Shown here piece by piece: positions 1 through 7,794 of a stretch of DNA of 64,000 nucleotides (positions are counted from its first letter, which is position 1; each line of letters opens with the position of its first letter). This DNA is from Symplocastrum torsivum CPER-KK1 (lineage in GTDB: Bacteria; Cyanobacteriota; Cyanobacteriia; Cyanobacteriales; Coleofasciculaceae). The stretch spans positions 124,001-188,000 of the forward strand of contig JAHHIF010000004.1 of the NCBI GenBank assembly GCA_019358875.1. The letters are read 5' to 3'. The notes below the pieces were generated by a model, which saw only the letters and a program-made list of their open reading frames with translations, did no database searches and was not told the DNA's origin. The position numbers were made by a program, and so were the translations under genes.

Positions 1-285
1 CTAAAAGGTAGAGGGTAAGGAGTATAATCCCTCCTAATACCAAAATTATGCTAATCAAGTGGACAATCAACTACTCAATTTTAGATTTGCGATCACACAA
101 CGGAATGTTACAGCGTAAATTTTAAAGTTCTTGGCAGGAAATGGGTCTGGCACAACTTTTGAGTCGAAACCGACTAAATTACAGCTATCCTTGGACTGGA
201 GTTCCGTAGGCGATGACAAACTATTAGGGGAATTTTATAGCAGTTCTCAGTTACGCGCGTGTACATCAAAAAACCTAACCCCCAA

Positions 286-346
286 CCCCTTCCCTACGAG
301 GGAAGGGGAGTAAGAATCAAAGCCTCTCTCAAGAGTAGGAGAGAGG
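286..346. repeat. Two tandem short hairpins, dispersed intergenic repeat type
   Basis: Two perfect inverted repeats lie back to back. At 286-308, CCCCTTCCCT and AGGGAAGGGG flank a 3-nt loop; at 323-346, CCTCTCTC and GAGAGAGG flank 8 nt. They resemble the palindromic intergenic repeats common in filamentous cyanobacteria. The rest of 1-425 shows no supportable gene; a 60-aa open frame at 131-313 runs through the first hairpin and is not believed. Confidence 0.6.
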
Positions 347-425
347 TCAGACTGTATCTGATCTAATCGAGAAGGGCTATAGCTAGATGAAGATGCGATC
401 GCTCTTTACCTAACCTTAAGGGTAG

Positions 426-1079
426 ATGAAGAGCCTATTTGACTCTACACCTTTGCACAAGTTTAAAGGAAGAACTGTGAGTGAGTGCCTAATTATTTTT
501 ACCCGTTATCCAGAACCAGGAAAGACAAAAACACGACTAATACCTGTTCTGGGTGCGGAAGGCGCGGCAAGTCTTCAACGCCAGATGACGGAACAAACGA
601 TAGCTAAGGCAAAGGCACTTCAGTGTGAACGTCAAATTTCCATCGCCGTCTACTTCTCTGATGGTAGTCAACCGCTAATGGAAAATTGGTTAGGTACTAG
701 CGTGGTTTACCGACGACAGAGTGATGGCGACTTGGGAACCCGAATAGCAGTTGCGTTTCAAACCGAGTTAGAAGCGGGCGCACAAGGCGTTGTGATTATT
801 GGCACCGATTGTCCTGATTTAACTATAGAGATACTGACACAAGCGTTTGAAGCACTGAAAGAGCATGACTTAGTACTGGGACCCGCCGCCGATGGGGGGT
901 ATTATTTGATAGGGCTGCGTCGATTATTTCCAGAACTGTTTGTCGAAGTGAGTTGGGGAACGTCTCAAGTGCGGCAACAAACGGTAGAGATTGCCCAGAG
1001 TATTGATTTAGCGATCGCTTTTCTTCCCCTCCTTAATGATATTGACCGTCCAGAAGATTTGGTAGGACGAAGTTTTTGA
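426..1079 (+). CDS. TIGR04282-type glycosyltransferase (DUF2064), arsenosugar-associated
   Basis: A 217-aa cytoplasmic protein of the DUF2064/TIGR04282 family, nucleotide-sugar transferase-like proteins often found with arsenosugar genes. Visible motifs are FTRYPEPGKTKTRL (about residues 25-38, the nucleotide-binding loop of this fold), IIGTDCPDL (about 124-132, the metal-binding acidic motif) and GPAADGGYYLIGL (about 152-164). Length is normal for the family. The next gene, 49 bp downstream on the same strand, is the usual companion TIGR04283 transferase, so the two are probably co-transcribed. The arsenosugar role is by family association only; ArsS and ArsM are not in this window. Confidence 0.85.
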   Translation: MKSLFDSTPLHKFKGRTVSECLIIFTRYPEPGKTKTRLIPVLGAEGAASLQRQMTEQTIAKAKALQCERQISIAVYFSDGSQPLMENWLGTSVVYRRQSDGDLGTRIAVAFQTELEAGAQGVVIIGTDCPDLTIEILTQAFEALKEHDLVLGPAADGGYYLIGLRRLFPELFVEVSWGTSQVRQQTVEIAQSIDLAIAFLPLLNDIDRPEDLVGRSF

Positions 1080-1128
1080 CTCTTTAGTTATCATTCATCA
1101 GTTTTTTATGCCTATACCTCTTCCCTAA

Positions 1129-1818
1129 ATGGAAGCAGAAAAAATTTCGATAATTATTCCAGTTTTGAATGAAGCAAACACAATTAATGCGGTGTTGGCA
1201 AGAATTTTAGGTGCATCGAATGTGGAAGTAATTGTCGTCGATGGAGGAAGTCAAGATGAAACCGTGGCACTTGCACAATCCGTTGGTGTTAAAGTCATTG
1301 CGGTGACAAGTGGGCGTGCCAGTCAAATGAATGCAGGTGCAGCCGTTGCAACAGGTAGTATTCTACTGTTTCTTCATGCTGACACCCATTTACCACCTGC
1401 GTTTGATACCTTAGTTCGCCAAGTGCTGCAAAATACGGGAGCAATTGCTGGTGCATTTGAATTGAGAATTGATGCTGAATTATGGGGAATACGTGTAATT
1501 GAAAAGATGGTAAATTGGCGATCGCGTTTTCTCTCTCTGCCTTATGGTGACCAGGCAATCTTTTTACAAGCCTCTATTTTTAAAGAAATTGGTGGTTTTC
1601 TTAACCTACCGATCATGGAAGATTTTGAATTGATGCGATGTTTGAAGCGCTATGGAAAAATTGCGATTGTACCTGCGCCTGTACTCACCTCTGGACGACG
1701 CTGGCAGAAACTTGGGGTAGTGAGAACAACGCTAATCAATCAATTAATCATCATTGGTTATTTCCTAGGGGTTCCCCCAGCAAAGCTTGCTCGTTGGTAT
1801 CGGCAAAGACGTAAATAG
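1129..1818 (+). CDS. TIGR04283-type GT2 glycosyltransferase, arsenosugar-associated
   Basis: A 229-aa family 2 glycosyltransferase. The GT-A start is clear: SIIIPVLNEANTI near residues 7-19, then VIVVDGGSQDET (about 35-46) with the nucleotide-binding acidic residues, LFLHADTHLP carrying the DXD-equivalent, and a GDQAIF motif in the acceptor region. A hydrophobic stretch near the C-terminus (LINQLIIIGYFLGV) may contact the membrane. It follows the DUF2064 gene by 49 bp and the pair occurs together in many cyanobacteria. The substrate is not shown by the sequence. Confidence 0.85.
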   Translation: MEAEKISIIIPVLNEANTINAVLARILGASNVEVIVVDGGSQDETVALAQSVGVKVIAVTSGRASQMNAGAAVATGSILLFLHADTHLPPAFDTLVRQVLQNTGAIAGAFELRIDAELWGIRVIEKMVNWRSRFLSLPYGDQAIFLQASIFKEIGGFLNLPIMEDFELMRCLKRYGKIAIVPAPVLTSGRRWQKLGVVRTTLINQLIIIGYFLGVPPAKLARWYRQRRK

Positions 1819-1856
1819 TTAGTTTCATCAGTTTCCTTTATTACGGGTGCATCCCA

Positions 1857-2132
1857 ATGAAAGCCAAAATACTGGAATGCGATCGCAACCCAAAAGAGCC
1901 TTCATCACCAAAATCTGTGTCTATACCTGATGAGGAATTAAAAGCGATCGCGTACAGCATGGATGCTCTAATTCCAGGTTTTTATGCTTGGTTTGGCTCA
2001 CTTCGTATTCGCATCGGTGGCAGTGAGGCTGAAGAAACCTACCCAGGTACAATACATAGTTTCGCTGGTGTGGCGCTAGTGTTGTCAGGATATCGGATAT
2101 TCAGTACCTATCAGGGTGACTATGACCCTTGA
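1857..2132 (+). CDS. Small protein of unknown function
   Basis: A 91-aa open frame, 38 bp after the glycosyltransferase on the same strand, which could be the third gene of that operon. The product is acidic and soluble, with an N-terminal charged part (NPKEPSSPKSVSIPDEELKAIAY) followed by an aromatic/glycine-rich part (FYAWFGSLRIRIGGSEAEE). I do not recognise a family. A purine-rich ACGGGTG about 7 nt before the ATG is only a fair ribosome site. It could be a spurious frame, although the length and codon use look coding. Confidence 0.45.
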   Translation: MKAKILECDRNPKEPSSPKSVSIPDEELKAIAYSMDALIPGFYAWFGSLRIRIGGSEAEETYPGTIHSFAGVALVLSGYRIFSTYQGDYDP

Positions 2133-2275
2133 TAAACATACACTTCAGGGTGTTCCCAAGATTACATCCAAAAAGTTTGACGCACTTCTTATGTGCTTAG
2201 CTGTTCGCTGTGTGCCATATTGGAAAAACTTAGAATAAGACACATTTACTAAAAGATATTGTTGAGAAAACCAAG

Positions 2276-3508
2276 GTGGTTAAGGAATATATTGTCAAAG
2301 TAGCTTACGTCCTTGAGCCAGATTGGGGATATGGTGATGAAAGAGAGTACGTGCGTGTGTATGTCAAGGCAGAATCCACAGAAGAAGCCATCCGGCTGGT
2401 AGATGAAGGCGATCGCGAGTGGGAAGATGAGCTTGATTCTTACGACTGCTACACAGTTGGTTCTATCGAAGATTGGATAGTTTACGAGCGTGATAAACCG
2501 ACTGACATCTTGAGAAAGTATGCAGCAGGGGAACGGAATTTCATTGGGGTAGACCTGTGTGAGGCAAACCTGGTTAAGTGTAACTTAGCTCAAGCAGACC
2601 TGAGTGGGGCAGATCTGAGTGGGGCAGATCTGAGTGGTGCGAATCTGAGTAGAGCTTCCCTGTACGATGTCAATCTATACGGTGCCAATTTAAGTGGAGC
2701 AGACTTGAGTGATGCTCAACTCAGTGCTACGGTTCCGGGTGACACGGAGGGAGCAAACCTCAGCGAAGCCGATCTCACCGGAGCAAATTTGAGTGGGGCA
2801 GACCTGAGTTGTATCAACTTGAGTGGGGCAGACCTGAGTGAAGCCAACCTACATGGGGCTTATCTGAGTGGAGTCAACTTGAAGGAAGCATTCTTGAATC
2901 AGGCAGACTTGAGTCGAGCATACCTGAGTGGGGCACATCTGAGTGAAGCAGACTTAAACGGCGCAAAACTAAGTGGAGCTAATCTCAATGGAGCAGACTT
3001 GAGCGGGGCAAATCTTCAGGGAACTTTCTACGACGAGAAGACTGAGTTTCCTGAAGGATTTGACCCTGCCTGGGCGGGGGCACAGTTAGAAGTCAAAGAT
3101 GATACTAAAACTATGGATCGGTTAGAGGTACTACAAACGCCACGCGAGCGGCTGGATACTATTCTGCTGGCAATTGATACCGCTAAGCAGTTGGGCTGTA
3201 TGGATGAGGGCATTAAGCAAGCCCTTAAATATCAGGTTCGCAAGATTCTCCTAGAAGATATTATTAAACCTTATTTGCCAAGTGAATGGTCAGTGTCAGA
3301 CCGTGCTATGTATTTGGGATATAACCCGACACGCGCCCAGCTAGTTGCTATTGGCAAAGAAGCAGCGAGGCTATACCGGGAACAGCACGGCGACGACCCA
3401 CCGCAGTCACAAGAGGTGGTAGATGGTCAAACTCGCCTGGTCAAGGTTTACTCAGGGAAAGCGATAGACTTGCTCGACACAGCAATTCGCCAGGTAATGG
3501 CAAGTTAG
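2276..3508 (+). CDS. Pentapeptide-repeat protein with unique N- and C-terminal regions
   Basis: A 410-aa protein with a GTG start. Residues 1-85 are an acidic non-repeat domain. About 88-262 carry more than 30 A(D/N)LSG-type pentapeptide repeats, which in this family fold into a right-handed quadrilateral beta-helix. From about 280 to the end is a helical domain (PRERLDTILLAIDTAKQLG and onward). There is no signal peptide, so it is probably cytoplasmic. Near-identical tandem repeats at about 2600-2650 (AGTGGGGCAGA units) show recent internal duplication. Cyanobacteria carry many such proteins, mostly of unknown role. It stands alone with a 143-bp upstream gap. Confidence 0.85.
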   Translation: MVKEYIVKVAYVLEPDWGYGDEREYVRVYVKAESTEEAIRLVDEGDREWEDELDSYDCYTVGSIEDWIVYERDKPTDILRKYAAGERNFIGVDLCEANLVKCNLAQADLSGADLSGADLSGANLSRASLYDVNLYGANLSGADLSDAQLSATVPGDTEGANLSEADLTGANLSGADLSCINLSGADLSEANLHGAYLSGVNLKEAFLNQADLSRAYLSGAHLSEADLNGAKLSGANLNGADLSGANLQGTFYDEKTEFPEGFDPAWAGAQLEVKDDTKTMDRLEVLQTPRERLDTILLAIDTAKQLGCMDEGIKQALKYQVRKILLEDIIKPYLPSEWSVSDRAMYLGYNPTRAQLVAIGKEAARLYREQHGDDPPQSQEVVDGQTRLVKVYSGKAIDLLDTAIRQVMAS

Positions 3509-3865
3509 CTATTACTTCCGCAAACCCTTTTAGGAAAGCACAACATTTCTTGAGGAGCGATCGCATTTTCTATTTCTCTTGCTCTTACAGGTTCATCAAC
3601 TAACGAACCTTGAGGGCAAAAAAGCATCAACAAAACTATCAGGTTCACATCCCATTATCATTGCCACCACTGCCTTAGCCGCTAAAAATGCGATCGCATT
3701 CCATGTATAGTTACACCTACTGGCAGGCAGTGAATGTCGATGATTCAGGAGGATTGCAACTCGCCCAGATTGGTACAGAATCTCTTGCAGGAGATGAAGT
3801 TGCTCAAGAGCAATTGAAAACTCTCTTTGGACAAGAGACTCTATGAACAACCAACAACCAATTAA
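3509..3865. other. Intergenic, no convincing gene
   Basis: This gap lies between two convergent genes. An 84-aa frame on the minus strand (3596-3850) and a 47-aa frame on the plus strand (3703-3846) both exist, and neither has a recognisable domain or good ribosome site. Two HIP1 sites fall inside. It may hold a decayed gene fragment, but I cannot name it. Confidence 0.4.
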
Positions 3866-5794
3866 CTACTGCCCTGCATTACGAAAATCAATCATCGTCT
3901 GCCGATAAAACTCTGGCATTCCCATGTCAAAATACTGACCTTTAACAAGGTATCCTGTGATGCCTTCCTCCTGTCGCAATCGATCGAGACAAGACGTTAG
4001 CTGAAATTCACCTCTCTCGCGAAAATTTTGGCTAATGTGTTCTTCTAGAAAGTCGAAAATCTTAGGCTTTAGCGCATAGATACCGAATAGACCAAGAAAT
4101 AAATCATCTGCCATTCCTTCCACATGGAGATGCGATCGCGCATATTCAATATCCGGCTTTTCATAAATCTGTGTCACAGAAAGAATTGAGTCTGACTCTT
4201 GCCAAAACCCTGTCACGCAACCAACTTTATGAAGTATTGCCTCTGGCATCACACTCAAGCCAACAACGCTCTGACCTACTTGTTCATAAACATCTAGCAC
4301 TTGACGCGCACAAGAGCTTTCAGTATCAGACGCATAAAGGTGATCGCCAAGCATCAGCAGAAATGGCTCATCCTTCACCCATTCCTTAGCACAGTACACA
4401 GCATGACCGTAGCCTTCCTGCTCCTCCTGCGTCAAGATTGTAATTCGATTTCCCAAGTCTTGTAAATATTGGCTGTATTCCTGATTTTCTGGGGATAGCT
4501 TTTTGAAAAGTTCTTCGCTTGGTGGAGTCTTAAAAAAGTCCTCAAATAGAGCGCGATCGCCTTTTTGGGCAACAATCCCAATTTCTTCAATTCCCGCACT
4601 CATCGCTTCTTCAACAATCACCATAATCACAGGCTTGGCACGACCATCACGGTCAATAATTGGGAATAGCTCTTTTTTAACCCCTTTAGTTGCTGGAAAC
4701 AGGCGAGTGCCGAAACCTGCGGCTGGAATTACCGCTTTACGAACTTTTTTTTCTGCGTTGATAGTTAGTTTTAAACCTTGCATCTGAGGAAAATCTCGCT
4801 CAATAATTTCAATAATTTTTTGTTGATTATCTTCATCTTTTACGATAAATTGTGCTGTACCATCACCTTGTGAACCAACACCTTTACCACCCAGAATATA
4901 CGGCTGAATCGGTTCATAATTGAGAAGTTCGTGCAGAATAGGCGCGGTTAATTGCGATGGGCAAGCAGGAATTAAATACTTGTCAAATTCAGTCTGTGCC
5001 TGTTTCATCAAAACACCAATTTGTTCAGCATCTCCCCGTTGCAGGGCTTTAACAGCTTCCTGTGTCAGTTGAGAACTGACTGAACCGAGATAATGTTGGA
5101 CATTTTGTTGTACTTCGTTGACGACAAAAGGATAACACTGGTTGAGTTGATTCAGGATTTCCTGCGTATCTTTCCCAGCACCAAGATCGACAATTACAAA
5201 AAATAGATTCTTTGGCACACTGAGTTCAGTAACATCAATGCCTTCACCATCAAAGCTCATTAAAATGGGTCGATTACCATAAGCACAAGCCTGATCCATC
5301 CGACCACAACGGGAAGGCGTAGTAATTTCCCCTAGGTAAGCCATCTCCATTTCCTCCCGGATGGTCATCTTGAGGTCATACAAGCGATTAAAAGCACGGG
5401 CAACGAGAACACAAAGTGCCGCACTGGATGCCAACCCCTTCTTTACAGGTAAGTCAGTTCGGTAATTATCAATCTCAATCCCACCTACGGCATAGTGAAT
5501 CAGCACTTGATAAGCTACCCCTGCGGCATAACTGAAAAAACCGCCCGTTTCTGCTTGTGCAAGTAAAGCTTCCCTGTCCATCGGTAGCGTGGAGTTTTGA
5601 TAGGTTCCGTCACTCAGTGAGGCACGAAGAATCAACTGGGAGGGATGAGGCTTCACCTCAGCATAGAGTCCCTGATTGGTGCTAGTAATCAGTGCATAGC
5701 CTTTTTCTAATTCAGGATTGACACAGCGATATCCCCCCGCCCAATCACTATGTTCACCAAATAGACAAAGACGACCTGGGACAAAAATTTTCAT
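3866..5794 (-). CDS. Fused GHMP sugar kinase / GalU-like nucleotidyltransferase
   Basis: A bifunctional protein of about 642 aa. The N-terminal half is a GHMP kinase: PGRLCLFGEHSDWAGG opens it like galactokinase, PVKKGLASSAALCV is the phosphate-binding loop, and GGKGVGSQGDGT is motif 3. From about residue 354 a nucleotidyltransferase follows, with VIPAAGFGTRLFPATK, KKELFPI and KPVIMVIVEEAMSAG, like bacterial UTP-glucose-1-phosphate uridylyltransferases. By inference it phosphorylates a free sugar at C1 and then activates it to an NDP-sugar, a salvage route; the sugar (glucuronate, fucose, arabinose or galactose) cannot be read. I chose the ATG at 5794, which is preceded by GGGGAAG, over a GTG eight codons upstream. 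Confidence 0.85.
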   Translation of the reverse strand: MKIFVPGRLCLFGEHSDWAGGYRCVNPELEKGYALITSTNQGLYAEVKPHPSQLILRASLSDGTYQNSTLPMDREALLAQAETGGFFSYAAGVAYQVLIHYAVGGIEIDNYRTDLPVKKGLASSAALCVLVARAFNRLYDLKMTIREEMEMAYLGEITTPSRCGRMDQACAYGNRPILMSFDGEGIDVTELSVPKNLFFVIVDLGAGKDTQEILNQLNQCYPFVVNEVQQNVQHYLGSVSSQLTQEAVKALQRGDAEQIGVLMKQAQTEFDKYLIPACPSQLTAPILHELLNYEPIQPYILGGKGVGSQGDGTAQFIVKDEDNQQKIIEIIERDFPQMQGLKLTINAEKKVRKAVIPAAGFGTRLFPATKGVKKELFPIIDRDGRAKPVIMVIVEEAMSAGIEEIGIVAQKGDRALFEDFFKTPPSEELFKKLSPENQEYSQYLQDLGNRITILTQEEQEGYGHAVYCAKEWVKDEPFLLMLGDHLYASDTESSCARQVLDVYEQVGQSVVGLSVMPEAILHKVGCVTGFWQESDSILSVTQIYEKPDIEYARSHLHVEGMADDLFLGLFGIYALKPKIFDFLEEHISQNFRERGEFQLTSCLDRLRQEEGITGYLVKGQYFDMGMPEFYRQTMIDFRNAGQ

Positions 5795-5941
5795 GAACTT
5801 CCCCGACAACTTTTGCACCCTTGGGTACTACACTAGACTTCTCGCAAAATTAAAAAATGTATTAGCTATTGACTGTTGCGCCTGTCACCATAAAGATTAG
5901 AACAAATTTAACGGCTAAAACGACCACGTACCAGTAGTAAA

Positions 5942-5964
5942 CCTTCTGCCTTCTGCCTTCTGCC
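5942..5964. repeat. Heptanucleotide tandem repeat (CCTTCTG)x3
   Basis: Three exact copies of CCTTCTG in a row, followed by cc. Short tandemly repeated heptamers of this kind are typical of filamentous cyanobacterial intergenic DNA. It lies in the spacer between the kinase-fusion gene and the 62-aa gene. Confidence 0.7.
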
Positions 5965-6023
5965 ACAACAATGAACGGTCAGCAGTCAACTGTCAACAAC
6001 TTGAAATTAGCCAAATTTTTATA

Positions 6024-6212
6024 ATGAGCGATTCTCAAACCTGGTACATTGTCAAGCGTCCTGAGGGTCAATGTGAGATTGTACCCAGCGAAGAAACGAC
6101 AGACAAAGAAGCCCCAGACGTGACGGAACGTTGGGGCCCTTTCAATTCTCAACAAGATGCGATCGCACGTCGAGTCGGATTAATTCGCTCTGGAAAGTGT
6201 CAACCCGTCTAA
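6024..6212 (+). CDS. Small conserved cyanobacterial protein, function unknown
   Basis: A 62-aa soluble protein, MSDSQTWYIVKRPEGQCEIV at the start, then an acidic linker and WGPFNSQQDAIARRVGLIRSGKC. The pattern (W-Y-I-V-K followed by WGPF and DAIARRVGLIR) looks like a compact conserved domain rather than a random frame. It is alone on the plus strand between two minus-strand genes and converges on ctpB with a 43-bp gap. No function can be assigned. Confidence 0.7.
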   Translation: MSDSQTWYIVKRPEGQCEIVPSEETTDKEAPDVTERWGPFNSQQDAIARRVGLIRSGKCQPV

Positions 6213-6255
6213 GATTAAGGGTTTCATCTTTAACCCCTACTCGCTACCCAAACTA

Positions 6256-7548
6256 CTACTGTGCTGGAGAGGCAGCCCGCGTATCTTGCCGCTTCGCGAT
6301 TTCTTGCTTGAGGACATCAAACGCTTTCGCGAATTGAGGGTCTTCCGGGGTACCAACCTTGTCGCGGTTCTGCTGCAGTTCCTTACGCTGGGCTTCCGTC
6401 AGTTCTAATACGACATCTGGCGCTATTCCCAACTTATTGATATCACGACCACTCGGTGTGAGGTATTTAGCAATTGTTACGGCAATCCCTGAACCATCTC
6501 CCAGTCCACGTACAGATTGCACCAATCCTTTACCAAACGTCTGCGTCCCGACTAATGTCGCTCGTTTATTGTCCTGTAGCGCCCCAGAAAGAATCTCACT
6601 AGCACTAGCTGAACCACCATCTACCAGTACAACCATTGGTTTATCGGTCAAGGCACGATTGTTGGCTTCCTGACGGTCATCTACTCCTTGGCGGTTCACC
6701 GTCGAGACAATCGAGCCATCGTTGATGAACATCCGTGCAATTTCAATGCTGGAATAAAGTAAGCCACCTGGATTGAGGCGCAAGTCCAAAATGTAGCCAG
6801 TCACCTTCTTGGCTTCTAAATCTTTAATTGCATCTCGCATTTCCTCTGCTGCATTCGCGCTAAATTGCGTCAATCGGATGTAGCCAACGTCGCCACTAGG
6901 AGTATTCTGAACGTTGTAGCGTACCGGATGAATTTCAATCCGTGCGCGTGTCAGCGGATAATCAATTTCCTGATTACCTCGCTGAATCGTTAATGTTACT
7001 GAGGTTCCTTCTTTCCCTCGGATTAACTTGACAGCATCGTTGACATCCATGCCTTCGGTGCTTTTGCCATCAATCTTGGTGATGATGTCCTTAGCCAAGA
7101 TACCAGCCGCAAACGCTGGTGTATCTTCCATAGGAGAAATCACCATCAGCTTTTTCGTTTCTTCATCTTGAGCAATCTGAATGCCCACACCCGTTAGTTC
7201 CCCAGAGGTTTCCACCTGCATATTCTTGAACTCTTCTGGGTCCATGAACCGGGTATAGGGGTCCTCCAGCGTCTTAAGCATTTCCCGGACTGCCGTATAG
7301 GCTTCTTCCTTGTTGGCGTAAGAGCGATTGAGATACTCTTCGCGAGTTGCCCGCCAATCTACTTGGTTGAAAGTGGCATCTACATACTGACGGTCAATAA
7401 TTTGCCAAACTTCATCAACTAGCTCCTTAGGACTTTCGCTAAGGAAAGCTTGACTTTGAGATAAATGAAGGCCAGCGCCCGTAACCGCAACAGTTGTTAG
7501 TACTAGTGCTGTCGCACCAAGAACGAGGCCACGTTTTGTAATTACCAT
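6256..7548 (-). CDS. ctpB: Carboxyl-terminal processing protease (S41), CtpB-like
   Basis: About 430 aa. A single N-terminal membrane/signal segment (GLVLGATALVLTTVAVTGAG) points to the periplasm or thylakoid lumen. A PDZ domain follows (about 95-185; GELTGVGIQIAQ, GILAKDIITKIDG), then the S41 protease core with YIRLTQF, LDLRLNPGG, the catalytic serine in GGSASASEIL (about residue 313) and the catalytic lysine in TFGKGLVQ (about 339). The family trims C-termini, CtpA being the D1 processing enzyme. The B assignment rather than A or C is tentative. The start at 7548 has AGAAAGGA just upstream; a frame start 15 codons earlier lacks this. Confidence 0.88.
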   Translation of the reverse strand: MVITKRGLVLGATALVLTTVAVTGAGLHLSQSQAFLSESPKELVDEVWQIIDRQYVDATFNQVDWRATREEYLNRSYANKEEAYTAVREMLKTLEDPYTRFMDPEEFKNMQVETSGELTGVGIQIAQDEETKKLMVISPMEDTPAFAAGILAKDIITKIDGKSTEGMDVNDAVKLIRGKEGTSVTLTIQRGNQEIDYPLTRARIEIHPVRYNVQNTPSGDVGYIRLTQFSANAAEEMRDAIKDLEAKKVTGYILDLRLNPGGLLYSSIEIARMFINDGSIVSTVNRQGVDDRQEANNRALTDKPMVVLVDGGSASASEILSGALQDNKRATLVGTQTFGKGLVQSVRGLGDGSGIAVTIAKYLTPSGRDINKLGIAPDVVLELTEAQRKELQQNRDKVGTPEDPQFAKAFDVLKQEIAKRQDTRAASPAQ

Positions 7549-7593
7549 AATCCTTTCTGAGCTGGAGGAGAACTGCAAAGGAGTTACGCTCAC

Positions 7594-7794
7594 TCTAACA
7601 CAGGCAATGCCAGGAAGCGCTAGGCCTAGATCTCTTTCCAGCTAAACTTCTTACAGTCCGGAAAGTGTGTTGTGTTCAGCGACTAGCGCGTTGGGTTTAT
7701 AGCAGCTCTCAGTTAAATAGCTATTGCTCTTCAAGAGTTCTAGTCAGGAAAACAAAAGAGCTGATCGCTGACCGCTTTGGTGCTATAGCTGTTT
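7594..7794. other. Short spacer between STAND gene and ctpB
   Basis: Two hundred bases with no gene seen. It lies 3' of the STAND/WD40 gene and 5' of ctpB, so the ctpB promoter should be here. No clear terminator hairpin was recognised. Confidence 0.3.

Noticed and set aside
131..313. A 60-aa plus-strand open frame near the window start
   Set aside because: It overlaps a dispersed palindromic repeat and has no ribosome site or recognisable domain.
3596..3850. An 84-aa minus-strand frame
   Set aside because: No domain, no ribosome site, and a competing frame on the other strand; it may be a decayed fragment but cannot be named.
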